Shown one piece after another: positions 36,023 to 45,122 of a stretch of 64,000 nt of DNA. Every line of letters begins with the position of its first letter. Positions within the stretch are counted from its first letter, which is position 1. The stretch lies in NCBI RefSeq assembly GCF_016019935.1, contig NZ_JAECMT010000001.1:620022-684021 (forward strand). The letters run 5' to 3'. Source of the DNA: Paenibacillus sp. GSMTC-2017 (GTDB lineage Bacteria; Bacillota; Bacilli; Paenibacillales; Paenibacillaceae). A program made the translations under genes and the position numbers. Under the pieces are notes generated by a model. The model was not told where the DNA came from and made no database searches. It saw nothing but the letters and a program-made list of their open reading frames with translations.

Positions 36023-37747
36023 TTAATCCTCTATTGTTGATAGATCGCCTGTCGGCAAGTTAAGTTCCCAAGCCTTCAGAACACGTCTCATAATTTTACC
36101 ACTACGCGTTTTAGGTAGTTTATCTTTAAATTCGATCTCTCTTGGCGCTGCATGTGCAGACAAACCAATTTTAACAAATTGAGCGATCTCCTTCTTCAAT
36201 TCTTCCGAAGGCTCGAATCCTTCACGAAGAGCGATAAACGCTTTAATAATTTCACCACGCATAGGATCAGGTTTTCCGATAACGCCTGCTTCAGCAACTG
36301 CTGGATGCTCAACTAGCTTGCTTTCGACTTCGAAAGGTCCTACTCGCTCACCTGCTGTATTGATTACATCGTCGATTCGACCTTGGAACCAGAAGTAACC
36401 ATCTTCGTCCATGTAAGCCGAGTCACCGGAAACGTACCAACCTTCCAAACGGAAGTACTCTTCATATTTCGAAGGATTGTTATAAATTTTACGCATCATC
36501 GAAGGCCAAGGTGTACGAATAGCTAGGTTACCCATCCGATATGGTGGCACCTCTACCCCGTTGTCATCAATAATGGCTGCTTGAACACCCGGTAGCGGCT
36601 TGCCCATTGAACCTGGTTTAATATCCATACTCGGATAGTTACAGATTAATTGACCACCAGTTTCCGTCATCCACCATGTATCATGAATGCGCTGATTGTA
36701 TACTTTCATTCCCCAACGAACTACTTCTGGGTTAAGCGGCTCACCGACACTTAATACATGACGAAGGCTAGACAGATCAAATTGCTTCGATAAGTCATCT
36801 CCAGCACCCATTAACATACGGAATGCTGTTGGTGCGCTATACCACACAGTAACTTTAAATTTCTGAATAACAGAATACCAGTCACTTGGGCTAAAGCGCC
36901 CGCCTCGAACAACGTTAGTTGCACCATTCAGCCATGGAGCAAAGATTCCATAAGATGTACCCGTTACCCAACCTGGGTCAGCCGTACACCAATAAATATC
37001 ATCTTCCTTTAGGTCTAATACTGCTTGACCTGTAAAGAGATGTTGAACCATAGCATTCTGAACGTGGAATACGCCTTTCGGTTTGCCTGTTGAACCTGAT
37101 GTATAATGTAGAATAAGTCCGTCTTCACGATCAAGCCATTCAATTTCAGCTTCATCAGAAGCTTTGCTCATTTCTTCTTTGTAGTTGATAATGCCGTCTC
37201 CACTTTCAACGTCTTCACCAAATACAATAATATGTTTAAGTAATGGAAGTTCGTCACGCTTGATCCGATGTAATAGTGCTGGGGTTGTAACGATAGCTGT
37301 CGCTTCGCTATCTTGTAGTCTATCTTTAACTGCAGTCTCCATAAACGCTTCAAAAAGAGGGCCAATAACTGCGCCGATCTTCAAAGCGCCCAATACGCTG
37401 AAATAAAGTTCTGGTGTACGAGGCATAAATATAAATACGCGTTCGCCCTTACTAACGCCTAATTGACGAAGCACATTAGCGAAGCGATTTGATTGCTTGC
37501 TTAGTTGTTCGAAAGTATACGATTCATCCCGCTCGCTGTCGCTATAGTACAGAGCTGTTTTGTTACCTTTGCCTAGCTCAACGTGGCGATCAATCGCCTC
37601 GTAAGCCATATTCACCTTTCCGGTGTCAAACCAACTGAACTGCTGTTCAATGTTTACCCACTTGAATGATGCTGCAGCTTCTTCATAATTTTTTAGGTTT
37701 GGATTTATTGCTGATGTCGGAATACGCTCTTGATGTAAGTTGATCAT
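36023..37747 (-). CDS. acsA: Acetyl-CoA synthetase AcsA
   Basis: A 574-residue AMP-forming enzyme that activates acetate to acetyl-CoA. It has the adenylate motif YTSGSTGKPKGV and the C-terminal PKTRSGKIMRR, whose lysine is the known target of AcuA acetylation and AcuC deacetylation. It is a cytosolic enzyme. The divergent acuA-acuC pair makes the regulatory circuit complete in one locus. A cre-like site (37785-37800) lies upstream, so CcpA control is likely. Confidence 0.95.
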   Translation of the reverse strand: MINLHQERIPTSAINPNLKNYEEAAASFKWVNIEQQFSWFDTGKVNMAYEAIDRHVELGKGNKTALYYSDSERDESYTFEQLSKQSNRFANVLRQLGVSKGERVFIFMPRTPELYFSVLGALKIGAVIGPLFEAFMETAVKDRLQDSEATAIVTTPALLHRIKRDELPLLKHIIVFGEDVESGDGIINYKEEMSKASDEAEIEWLDREDGLILHYTSGSTGKPKGVFHVQNAMVQHLFTGQAVLDLKEDDIYWCTADPGWVTGTSYGIFAPWLNGATNVVRGGRFSPSDWYSVIQKFKVTVWYSAPTAFRMLMGAGDDLSKQFDLSSLRHVLSVGEPLNPEVVRWGMKVYNQRIHDTWWMTETGGQLICNYPSMDIKPGSMGKPLPGVQAAIIDDNGVEVPPYRMGNLAIRTPWPSMMRKIYNNPSKYEEYFRLEGWYVSGDSAYMDEDGYFWFQGRIDDVINTAGERVGPFEVESKLVEHPAVAEAGVIGKPDPMRGEIIKAFIALREGFEPSEELKKEIAQFVKIGLSAHAAPREIEFKDKLPKTRSGKIMRRVLKAWELNLPTGDLSTIED

Positions 37748-37784
37748 ACTATCACTCTCCCATCAAATCTCTCATTATATGGTT

Positions 37785-37800
37785 TCGGTAATCGCTTTCA
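37785..37800 (-). promoter_or_regulatory. Candidate cre site (CcpA)
   Basis: On the minus strand TGAAAGCGATTACCGA resembles the catabolite-responsive element consensus TGNAANCGNTNNCA, about 40 bp upstream of acsA and 150 bp from acuA. B. subtilis acsA and acuA are known CcpA targets. The fit is good but not perfect at the 3' half. Confidence 0.65.
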
Positions 37801-37952
37801 AAAATCCACTATTATTATATCACAAGATGATTCCTTTCGACTACGCTTTTCATTTTCTTGATTGTTTGTTATAAAGAATAGTAGGAAATAATCATTTTGA
37901 AGGAAAAAACAATCAGTTTTCTCGACAGTTGAGATGAAAGGGGACCCTAGAT

Positions 37953-38588
37953 ATGGAGCACCGGAAACGGCTGCAGAGAGAAATGATTACAATAAACGAT
38001 GATCGCGAGCTTATCATTGAAGGACCCGTTCCACCTAGTAAGCTTACCGACTTTCACATGCACCCTTCATTAGATGCATTCCGTAGGCCGGCTGAGCAGC
38101 ATGAAGCTTTGGTAGAAATTGCAGCGCTTGATGAAGGCCGGATCATTCTTGTACGTGAAGGAAGTCTCATCGTAGGTTATGTCACTTTTCACTACCCGGA
38201 CGAATATGAACGTTGGTCAGAAGGCGGCATGATCGATTTGGTTGAACTCGGAGCTATCGAGGTCGCAAATGACTATCGTGCATACGGACTAGGAAAACGA
38301 TTGATTAGAATGGCATTTGAGGAAGAACAACTAGAAAACATGATTGTGTACACTACTGAGTATTATTGGCATTGGGACTTAGAAGGCACTGGACTTAATG
38401 TGTGGGATTACCGAAAGATGATGGAAAACTTGATGAAATCAGTAGGGATGATTTGGTATGCTACCGACGATCCTGAAATATGTTCTCATCCTGCGAATTG
38501 CCTTATGGTGCGTATTGGTAAAGAAGTTCCTCTCCAATCTATCGAAAAATTCGATCAAGTACGATTTCGAGGGCGATTCATGTACTAA
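37953..38588 (+). CDS. acuA: Protein acetyltransferase AcuA
   Basis: A 211-residue GNAT-family acetyltransferase that acetylates the active-site lysine of AcsA and switches it off. The acetyl-CoA binding region is visible as EVANDYRAYGLGKRLIRMAF (V-x-x-x-Y-R-x-x-G-x-G), and the C-terminal part is the family-specific AcuA extension with the WHWDLEGTGLNVWDYRKMME block. The first ATG follows AAAGGGG. acuC begins 35 bp downstream, but acuB, which lies between them in B. subtilis, is absent. Confidence 0.9.
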   Translation: MEHRKRLQREMITINDDRELIIEGPVPPSKLTDFHMHPSLDAFRRPAEQHEALVEIAALDEGRIILVREGSLIVGYVTFHYPDEYERWSEGGMIDLVELGAIEVANDYRAYGLGKRLIRMAFEEEQLENMIVYTTEYYWHWDLEGTGLNVWDYRKMMENLMKSVGMIWYATDDPEICSHPANCLMVRIGKEVPLQSIEKFDQVRFRGRFMY

Positions 38589-38623
38589 CCTACCTATTTT
38601 CCATGAAAGGAAATGAGCTCAGA

Positions 38624-39802
38624 ATGTTATCTAATGCTGTTTTTATACATCATTCCGATTCATCCGGCTATAAATTTCATGACGATCACCCTTTCGATCC
38701 CATTCGTCAACTGCTAACGATTGATTTACTAAAAGAAGCGAATGCGCTTTCGGATGATGATATCGTCTCCCCAGATTATATCGTCGATGAAGAGCTGTTA
38801 TCTCTCGTTCATCGAGATGATTACATTCAAGCAGTCAAACAATTAAATAGTGAAGATGATCCAAGGCGGAAATCAGTTATCGCTGAGCAGTACGGCATCA
38901 TGACGGAGGATACCCCACACTTTGAAGGCCTTCACGAAGCTGCATCCGCAATTGTTACTGGATCTGTAGCTGCTGCAGAGTCTGTTATGTCAGGACAGTC
39001 ACTACATGCCTTCCATCTCGCTGGGGGCCATCATCATGCGTTTCCTGATAAAGCTTCCGGTTTTTGCGTCTATAATGACGCTGCTATTGCTATTAGACAT
39101 ATCCGAAAACACTATAACGCTCGTGTATTGTATGTTGATACAGACGTCCATCATGGCGATGGCGTGCAATGGATATTTTACGATGATCCCGATGTATGTA
39201 CATATTCCATTCACGAAACAGGCAAGTACCTATTTCCAGGAACAGGATTTGCCTATGAAAAAGGCGTAGATAAAGGATTCGGCACATCTTTTAACGTACC
39301 GCTTGAACCGTATACAGAAGATGAATCGTGGTTAGAAAGCTTTAATGTTACAATCCGCAAAGTAATTGATTCCTTTAAACCTGATGTCATCATAAGTCAA
39401 CATGGCTGTGATGCACATGCTTATGATCCGCTGTCTCATATTCATTGCAGCATGAACATCTATAAGGAAATTCCCGCTATCCTCCACGAACTAGCACATA
39501 CATATACAGATGGCAAATGGATTGCCTTAGGCGGGGGCGGCTATGATATTTGGCGAGTAGTGCCGCGAGCTTGGTCGCTAGTATGGCTTGAAATGATGGA
39601 TCATCCATTAGCCTCATCCATAAAAGGAAGTGAACCCGTCCCTTTACCTGCTCGCTGGCTTGAACAATGGCAGCCCAAAAGTCCTAATGAACTTCCTCAC
39701 AATTGGCTAGATGCTGATGATGATATCGTTACTATTCCAAGACGAGACATTATATCCGAGCAAAACCGCAATATCCAGTCCATCGTCATTCAGGATTTAT
39801 AA
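38624..39802 (+). CDS. acuC: Histone deacetylase-like AcuC
   Basis: A class I-like deacetylase of about 392 residues that restores AcsA activity. The zinc site is readable: AGGHHHAF (His-His), DTDVHHGDG, and the Tyr-Gly-Gly region GGGGYD near the C-terminus. I chose the ATG at 38624, where AAAGGA is 12 nt upstream; an ATG at 38603 with no ribosome site also reads. The gene is co-transcribed with acuA. Convergent mtnN ends just past the shared terminator. Confidence 0.9.
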   Translation: MLSNAVFIHHSDSSGYKFHDDHPFDPIRQLLTIDLLKEANALSDDDIVSPDYIVDEELLSLVHRDDYIQAVKQLNSEDDPRRKSVIAEQYGIMTEDTPHFEGLHEAASAIVTGSVAAAESVMSGQSLHAFHLAGGHHHAFPDKASGFCVYNDAAIAIRHIRKHYNARVLYVDTDVHHGDGVQWIFYDDPDVCTYSIHETGKYLFPGTGFAYEKGVDKGFGTSFNVPLEPYTEDESWLESFNVTIRKVIDSFKPDVIISQHGCDAHAYDPLSHIHCSMNIYKEIPAILHELAHTYTDGKWIALGGGGYDIWRVVPRAWSLVWLEMMDHPLASSIKGSEPVPLPARWLEQWQPKSPNELPHNWLDADDDIVTIPRRDIISEQNRNIQSIVIQDL

Positions 39803-39825
39803 TTCTTATTTCCCCTATAAGCAAA

Positions 39826-39867
39826 AAGAGCAATCGATTCGGCTCCAAGCCAATATCGATTGCTCTT
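39826..39867. terminator. Bidirectional terminator between acuC and mtnN
   Basis: AAGAGCAATCGAT (39826-39838) and ATCGATTGCTCTT (39855-39867) are 13-bp perfect arms, with TATTTTG on the plus side and a T-run on the minus side. Confidence 0.9.
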
Positions 39868-39878
39868 ATTTTGTTCTA

Positions 39879-40577
39879 TTATACGTGTTTAACCATTTCG
39901 TCGATCATTTGGAATGAATGTTTCGACGCTTGAATGGTGAACTCAGTAAAATTAACATGAGCGGAACCGTCCGCTTTATCAGACATAGAACGAATAATGA
40001 CAAATGGAATTTCATTCATTTCGCAAACTTGAGCAACAGCGGCACCTTCCATCTCTGCGCATGCTCCTTGCATCGTATGATGCAATTGCTCTACTGCCTC
40101 ACGGCTTGCTATAAACTGATCACCAGATAACACTTTGCCCTTCAAACTGCGTCCTGGGAAAAGTTTCTCACTAGCTGCAGCAGCAATCTCAACCAGACGT
40201 TCATTAGCAACAAACTCAGAGTTTGGATGGAATGGAATTTCACCCTTTGCGAAGCCAAGCGGCGAACAATCCATATCATGCTGAATACAGCTTGTAGAAA
40301 TAACGATATCCCCAATATTAAGTTTCGGATCAAGTGCTCCTGCTACTCCTGTAAACAATACGCCGTCTGCACCTGCATCGAGCAACAATTGTGTACATAC
40401 AGCTGCGTTTACTTTACCAACGCCCGATTTGCAATAGATGATCGACTTGCCATGAAAAGTACCTTCATAATAAGTAATACCTGCTCTTGTATATTGGGAC
40501 GCTACTTCAACATGTTCGTGCAGCAATTGAATTTCTTCTGCCATAGCGCCAATTATTCCGATTTTTGTAATAGACAT
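39879..40577 (-). CDS. mtnN: 5'-methylthioadenosine/S-adenosylhomocysteine nucleosidase
   Basis: MtnN (Pfs), 232 residues, cleaves MTA and SAH to adenine and a thioribose, and supplies the AI-2/methionine recycling routes. The start is MSITKIGIIGAMAEEIQLL, the core has FTGVAGALDPKLNIGD, and the EMEGAAVAQ block is the purine-binding segment. The ATG at 40577 has a GGAGGAATCTAAAGGA site that overlaps the ccpA stop at 40582. It is therefore probably co-transcribed and translationally coupled with ccpA, an unusual partner. Confidence 0.93.
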   Translation of the reverse strand: MSITKIGIIGAMAEEIQLLHEHVEVASQYTRAGITYYEGTFHGKSIIYCKSGVGKVNAAVCTQLLLDAGADGVLFTGVAGALDPKLNIGDIVISTSCIQHDMDCSPLGFAKGEIPFHPNSEFVANERLVEIAAAASEKLFPGRSLKGKVLSGDQFIASREAVEQLHHTMQGACAEMEGAAVAQVCEMNEIPFVIIRSMSDKADGSAHVNFTEFTIQASKHSFQMIDEMVKHV

Positions 40578-40581
40578 TCCT

Positions 40582-41586
40582 TTAGATTCCTCCAACTGAT
40601 TGACGAACAACGATCTCATGAGGCAAGACAACTCTAGATTGTTCGACATTTTCCTTCTTCATTAACTTTGTAAGCAGACGCATCGAAACTGCACCGATAT
40701 CATACATTGGTTGAGCTACCGCCGTTAGTTGCGGTCTAACCATCGAAGCCATACGACTGTTGTCAACACTTATGACCGAAATATCGGACGGTACTTGTAG
40801 TCCAGAATCCTGGATACAATGAATAGCTCCGATAGCCATTTCATCCGTTGCCGAAAAAACAGCTGTAGGACGTACCGACTGGTCAATAAAGTATTTCATT
40901 GCTTCAGCACCAGATTCATAGCGATAATTACCAATACGAACTAAAGCATCGTCGTATGTAATTCCAGCTACTTCAAGTGCACGTTTGTACCCTTGGAATC
41001 TCGCGTATCCGTTCGATGGGTCCTGTAGCGTACCACTAATCATTGCAATACGTTTGTGGCCTTGTCCAATTAACTGCATAACAGCATCATATGCTGCCGC
41101 TTCATGATCAATATCAACAGATGGAATGTGATTCGTGTCATCGCTAGTAGCACATAACACGATTGGAACATTTGCTGTTCTGAAAGCTTGCAGATGCTCT
41201 TCTGTTACAGCTCCACCCATGAAGAGCAATCCATCAACTTGTTTCTCTAGCAACGTATTGATAACTCTAATTTCTTTATCCTTTTTCTTATCTGCATTAC
41301 ACAAAATAATATTATAATGATACATGTTGGCGATATCTTCAATTCCTCGTGCGACTTCAGCGAAGATCGCATTAGAGATGTCAGGAATAACGACGCCTAC
41401 AGTTGTTGTTTTTTTGCTTGCAAGTCCCCGTGCAACAGCATTAGGACGGTAACCAAGACGTTCAATCGCCTCGAAAACCTTTTTTCTCGTTGCTGGTTTC
41501 ACGTTTGGATTGTTGTTCACAACCCTGGAAACCGTAGCCATAGATACACCTGCTTCTCTTGCTACATCATAAATAGTTACAGTCAC
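40582..41586 (-). CDS. ccpA: Catabolite control protein CcpA
   Basis: A 334-residue LacI-family regulator that represses or activates carbon genes at cre sites with Ser46-P HPr (or Crh) as cofactor. The N-terminal helix-turn-helix is [20 protein letters not shown], the hinge helix is [13 protein letters not shown], and the periplasmic-binding-like domain follows. The GTG at 41586 was chosen because GGAGAGGG lies just upstream and the protein then starts with the family [13 protein letters not shown]. Neighbourhood with acsA-acu supports CcpA rather than another LacI protein. mtnN follows without a gap. Confidence 0.93.
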   Translation of the reverse strand: MTVTIYDVAREAGVSMATVSRVVNNNPNVKPATRKKVFEAIERLGYRPNAVARGLASKKTTTVGVVIPDISNAIFAEVARGIEDIANMYHYNIILCNADKKKDKEIRVINTLLEKQVDGLLFMGGAVTEEHLQAFRTANVPIVLCATSDDTNHIPSVDIDHEAAAYDAVMQLIGQGHKRIAMISGTLQDPSNGYARFQGYKRALEVAGITYDDALVRIGNYRYESGAEAMKYFIDQSVRPTAVFSATDEMAIGAIHCIQDSGLQVPSDISVISVDNSRMASMVRPQLTAVAQPMYDIGAVSMRLLTKLMKKENVEQSRVVLPHEIVVRQSVGGI

Positions 41587-41779
41587 GGATTCCCTCTCCA
41601 TTTGCTCAAAATTTTATTTAATACGTACGCTTCAGATAAACGTAATGATACGACAAAATATTACTTTTCGCAATGTTCACGCTGGTTTAGCGCATGAAGC
41701 TCGGATGAAGAATCCTTTTAACGACATTTAGCTAGATCTAATACTTGTAGTCACCAGCGAAGTTTCCTTATAACAAAGA

Positions 41780-42208
41780 CTACCTCGTTAGACTATATGT
41801 ATATAGTGATTTTCCGCTAATTTGTTGGAGTCTCTTATTTAGATCCACAATCCAAGCCTCATCATTCAGCGTTTGCGCCAGTAAGTACATATCTAGTAGC
41901 ATATTGATTCGTTGTTCAATCAGCGCCTGTACCTCAACAGTGTTAGGTTGGCATTTATTTACTTTAGCCTCTACTAATAAATCTGCCCATTCGTTACACT
42001 CATTAAACAAAAGCGTTCCTTTGCTTGGGTCTGCGCCAAGCTTTGCGATAAGTCCGGTTAAATCCGGTTTTACTTCAGGTATTACTTCGCTTCTTTTACA
42101 GCTTGTACATGAAAAGATTGGTACGTTATCGATCTCAACCTTTCCTGAATAGATGACTGTGCGTAGTTTCATCGTCATCATCTCGCCGCAAGGGCATTTC
42201 TTCCGCAA
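41780..42208 (-). CDS. Zinc-ribbon protein of unknown function
   Basis: A 142-residue cytosolic protein. The N-terminus has a CxC (Cys5, Cys7) and a CxxC (near residue 35) that could form a zinc ribbon of YgiT type; the rest is helical, with LIEQRINMLLDMYLLAQTLNDEAW. The start is TTG with GAGGAG 9 nt upstream. A perfect 9-2-9 palindrome (42227-42246) sits right next to the ribosome site, so the gene may be tightly controlled. I do not know its function. It lies between ccpA and the VanZ gene. Confidence 0.65.
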   Translation of the reverse strand: MRKKCPCGEMMTMKLRTVIYSGKVEIDNVPIFSCTSCKRSEVIPEVKPDLTGLIAKLGADPSKGTLLFNECNEWADLLVEAKVNKCQPNTVEVQALIEQRINMLLDMYLLAQTLNDEAWIVDLNKRLQQISGKSLYTYSLTR

Positions 42209-42226
42209 GATGGTCAGCTCCTCTTT

Positions 42227-42246
42227 ATAGTGACTAAAGTCACTAT
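42227..42246. promoter_or_regulatory. Palindrome upstream of the zinc-ribbon gene
   Basis: ATAGTGACT, AA, AGTCACTAT is a perfect 20-bp inverted repeat, with its near edge about 19 nt from the TTG start of the 41780 gene. It is probably an operator or a leader hairpin that covers the ribosome site. Confidence 0.55.
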
Positions 42247-42358
42247 CATCCCTACTGTTATTTCAATGAGAATGAGAGAATTATTCGACCTTTTTTGTCA
42301 AAACTCCTGCTTTTTTCTAGTTTGTAATTTTTACAATTGTTCTCGTACTTTTTCCCTA

Positions 42359-42793
42359 TTAAAAGTACCTTCTCCATATACGTCGAACAAACGGAATAGA
42401 TCCACAAACTGTCCATATTGCAGCGCCAATCATATCATTACGTACGTCTGTTATATCCATCATCCGACCACCAACAAACGACTGGTGGAACTCATCAGTT
42501 ACTCCATACAATCCGCATAACAAAATAATAACAAGTTTCATTGATAGTCGTTCCGAGTGCTTACCAAATCCGTAATCGAATGCTGCTGCTAATATAAAAT
42601 AAGAAACATAATGACCCCAATTAAAATCGGTCATACCAGGAAACAACTTTTGAAATAAGGGCAAAACCGTACTGATCTCATCACCGGTGCGTGATGACAA
42701 TATAAATATAATCGTCATCCAAATGATCGCAGGGATGAAACGAAGCAATCTAGTCCAGTTTTTACTTTTCTTTTGTGTGTTTATTTGATTCAT
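42359..42793 (-). CDS. VanZ-family membrane protein
   Basis: A 144-residue integral membrane protein with about four transmembrane helices and the VanZ-like motifs ILSSRTGDE (N-terminal), W-G-H-Y (FNWGHYVSYFILA) and DEFHQSFVGGRMMDITDVRND. Members contribute low-level teicoplanin resistance or unknown envelope functions. The ATG at 42793 follows AAGGAG. The stop codon overlaps a hairpin (GTACTTTT 42345-42352 with AAAAGTAC 42361-42368). It is divergent from the DJ-1 gene. Confidence 0.85.
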   Translation of the reverse strand: MNQINTQKKSKNWTRLLRFIPAIIWMTIIFILSSRTGDEISTVLPLFQKLFPGMTDFNWGHYVSYFILAAAFDYGFGKHSERLSMKLVIILLCGLYGVTDEFHQSFVGGRMMDITDVRNDMIGAAIWTVCGSIPFVRRIWRRYF

Positions 42794-42852
42794 AGTTACT
42801 CCTTCGTTACAATAGAAATAATGTAGCAATTATGTAATTGGAGGGGATTAAT

Positions 42853-43383
42853 ATGTCCTTGCAGAATAAAGTCGTAATCTGCTTGCTAGACGATGAATTT
42901 GAGGATTTGGAGTTATGGTATCCAGTCTACCGAGTCCGTGAAGCTGGAGCAACTGTTCTCTATGCTGGTCCCGAAAAAGGAAAAACGCATATTGGTAAGT
43001 ATGGTGTACCTGCCATTGCAGACCTGTCCTTTGACGAAGTGAACAGTGAAGACATTATTGGAATGCTCGTACCGGGAGGTTGGGCTCCGGACAAGCTAAG
43101 ACGTTATCCAAAAGTACTTCAGCTCGTACAAGAGCTAGATGCAGCGAACAAACCAATTGGACAAATCTGCCATGCGGGCTGGGTACTCATTTCTGCCAAA
43201 ATATTAGAAGGACGAAAAGTCACTTCAACTCCTGGCATACGAGATGATATGGAGAATGCAGGCGCAACTTGGTATGACGAAGCTGTCGTTGTAGATGGAA
43301 ATCTCATCTCTGCGAGACGACCACCAGATCTACCACCTTATGCAAAAGCTTTTGTAGACGCACTTGAGCAGCGAATGGGTTAA
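42853..43383 (+). CDS. DJ-1/PfpI family protein (YraA/YhbO type)
   Basis: A 176-residue class I glutamine-amidotransferase-like protein. The nucleophile elbow is QICHAGWVLIS (catalytic Cys about 105) and the fold starts with VVICLLDDEFEDLELWYPV, including the conserved glutamate. Such proteins act as stress-linked deglycases or chaperones, but the role here is not certain. The ATG follows GGAGGGG. It converges with ptsI, and the two stop codons overlap inside one hairpin. Confidence 0.88.
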   Translation: MSLQNKVVICLLDDEFEDLELWYPVYRVREAGATVLYAGPEKGKTHIGKYGVPAIADLSFDEVNSEDIIGMLVPGGWAPDKLRRYPKVLQLVQELDAANKPIGQICHAGWVLISAKILEGRKVTSTPGIRDDMENAGATWYDEAVVVDGNLISARRPPDLPPYAKAFVDALEQRMG

Positions 43384-43393
43384 CCATTCGCTG
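43369..43393. terminator. Hairpin spanning overlapping convergent stop codons
   Basis: CAGCGAATGG (43369-43378), loop GTTAA, CCATTCGCTG (43384-43393) is a perfect 10-bp stem. The 5-nt loop holds the TAA stop codons of the DJ-1 gene (plus) and of ptsI (minus). It may act as a bidirectional terminator, although no strong T-run follows. Confidence 0.6.
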
Positions 43394-45122
43394 TTTGTGC
43401 GTCTAATCCTTGTGAGAACAGCTCAAGCTTATCAATAATTTCTGCACTGGTACGGCACTGGCGAATCTCCTCGAAAACAACTCGACTCTCACGTTGATAG
43501 GTGCTGAGCAACCGCTCCTTTACTTGAAGAATGGAATGAGAAGACATACTCAATTCATCTACATCTAGGCTTAACCATATTGGTAATGCGCGAAGATCTC
43601 CTGCAAGTTCACCGCACACACTAATTGTAATACCATTCTGCTTAGCCGCTTCTGCTGTTTGTTTAAGCATTCGCAGCAACGCCGGGTGAAACGGATCATA
43701 CAAATGCGAAATTTCTTCGTTCATCCGATCTACCGCTAATGTAAACTGCACAAGATCGTTTGTCCCAATGCTGAAAAAGTCAACTTCTTGTGCGAGAAGA
43801 TCCGCAATCATAACGGCTGCTGGAACTTCAATCATAATACCTACCTTCATGCCTGTATCGAAAGGTATACCTTCTTGTTCTAGTTCATGCTTTGCTTCTC
43901 TCAAAATTTCGTTAGCTGCACGAACTTCCTCTACGGATGATATTAATGGGTACATCAACTTTACTTGACCGTAAAAGCTAGCCCTCAAAATTGCTCTCAA
44001 TTGTGTCTTAAATAGATCTTTTCGAACGAGTGAAATTCGAATAGCCCGATAGCCTAAAAAGGGATTATCCTCTTCTGGCAACTCAAAGTAGTCAAGCTGC
44101 TTGTCCCCACCGATATCCAACGTTCGAATAACGAGCGGCTCACCTCTTAGCTTCTCCGCTACGCTTTTATATACCTCATATTGTTCTTCTTCTTTAGGGA
44201 ATCGATTGCGATCCATATATAGAAACTCTGTTCGGAACAAGCCTACACCATTAGCGCCACTGGACAATGCAATCTCTAGTTCCTTAACTGAACTGATGTT
44301 AGCTCCAAGCCTCAACCACTTACCATCTGGTGTTTCTGAGCGGCGATCAGCAAAATGTTGCAACTTCCTCTTAGCTTCTGTATGGCGAGCATGTAAATCG
44401 TTATATAGATCAATAACAGACTGTACTGGCTCAATATAAACGGTTCCATCCCCACCATCTATAATCATTGTTTGCCCCGTAATAATGGGTTCAGCCAGAC
44501 TAGGCTCCACCCCAACAACTAATGGAATGCCAAGTGCCCTCGCCATAATAGAGGAATGTGAAGTCGTGCTTCCTACAAGCGTTACGATCCCAAGCACGTG
44601 ATCAGGATTAATATGTGCAAGCTGGGAAGGGGATAACTCTTTTGCAATGAGAATAAACGGCTGTGTATCTGAAGGAAGTGTAATTTCAGGGACACCAAGT
44701 AAATGCTTCAGTAATCGATTACCGACGTCCTTAATATCAAGTGCACGTTCCTTCATGTAGTCATCATCGAGCAAATCGAACATCGTTACAAAATGATCAA
44801 TTGCTTCCTTCACCGCAACTTCTGCAGCTTTATATTGCCGCTGAATGATACCTTGAATTTCGTTCATAAAAACAGGATCATCCAATATAGCGATATGTGC
44901 ATCAAATATATTCGTTTCTTCTGAGCCTACTACTTCCCTAAGCTCATCCTTTATTTGCTCGATTTCATGTTTAGAGGATCGTATACCTTCATATACCCTC
45001 TCAAACTCTCGAGCGAAATCTGAAACGTCTATTTTGTGCTCTGGGACTTCCCATTCCCAGTTCGGCAATACAAATGCTCTTCCAATCGCGATGCCTGACG
45101 AAGCGCCTATTCCTTGAATCAT
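43380..45122 (-). CDS. ptsI: PTS Enzyme I
   Basis: PtsI, 580 residues, is the general PTS phosphotransferase that moves phosphate from PEP to HPr. The phosphohistidine motif is GSTTSHSSIMARALG (His189), and the PEP-binding domain has GLFRTEFLYMDRNRFP, the IMIEVPAAVMIADL segment and CGELAGD (conserved Cys). The start overlaps the EIICBA stop by 4 bp (ATGA), so the two proteins are co-translated. No ptsH is present in the operon; HPr must be encoded elsewhere. Length and motifs are complete. Confidence 0.95.
   Translation of the reverse strand: MIQGIGASSGIAIGRAFVLPNWEWEVPEHKIDVSDFAREFERVYEGIRSSKHEIEQIKDELREVVGSEETNIFDAHIAILDDPVFMNEIQGIIQRQYKAAEVAVKEAIDHFVTMFDLLDDDYMKERALDIKDVGNRLLKHLLGVPEITLPSDTQPFILIAKELSPSQLAHINPDHVLGIVTLVGSTTSHSSIMARALGIPLVVGVEPSLAEPIITGQTMIIDGGDGTVYIEPVQSVIDLYNDLHARHTEAKRKLQHFADRRSETPDGKWLRLGANISSVKELEIALSSGANGVGLFRTEFLYMDRNRFPKEEEQYEVYKSVAEKLRGEPLVIRTLDIGGDKQLDYFELPEEDNPFLGYRAIRISLVRKDLFKTQLRAILRASFYGQVKLMYPLISSVEEVRAANEILREAKHELEQEGIPFDTGMKVGIMIEVPAAVMIADLLAQEVDFFSIGTNDLVQFTLAVDRMNEEISHLYDPFHPALLRMLKQTAEAAKQNGITISVCGELAGDLRALPIWLSLDVDELSMSSHSILQVKERLLSTYQRESRVVFEEIRQCRTSAEIIDKLELFSQGLDAQTANG

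Noticed and set aside
42345..42368. Terminator at the VanZ stop
   Set aside because: An 8-bp perfect hairpin overlaps the stop codon, but no T-run follows on the minus strand.
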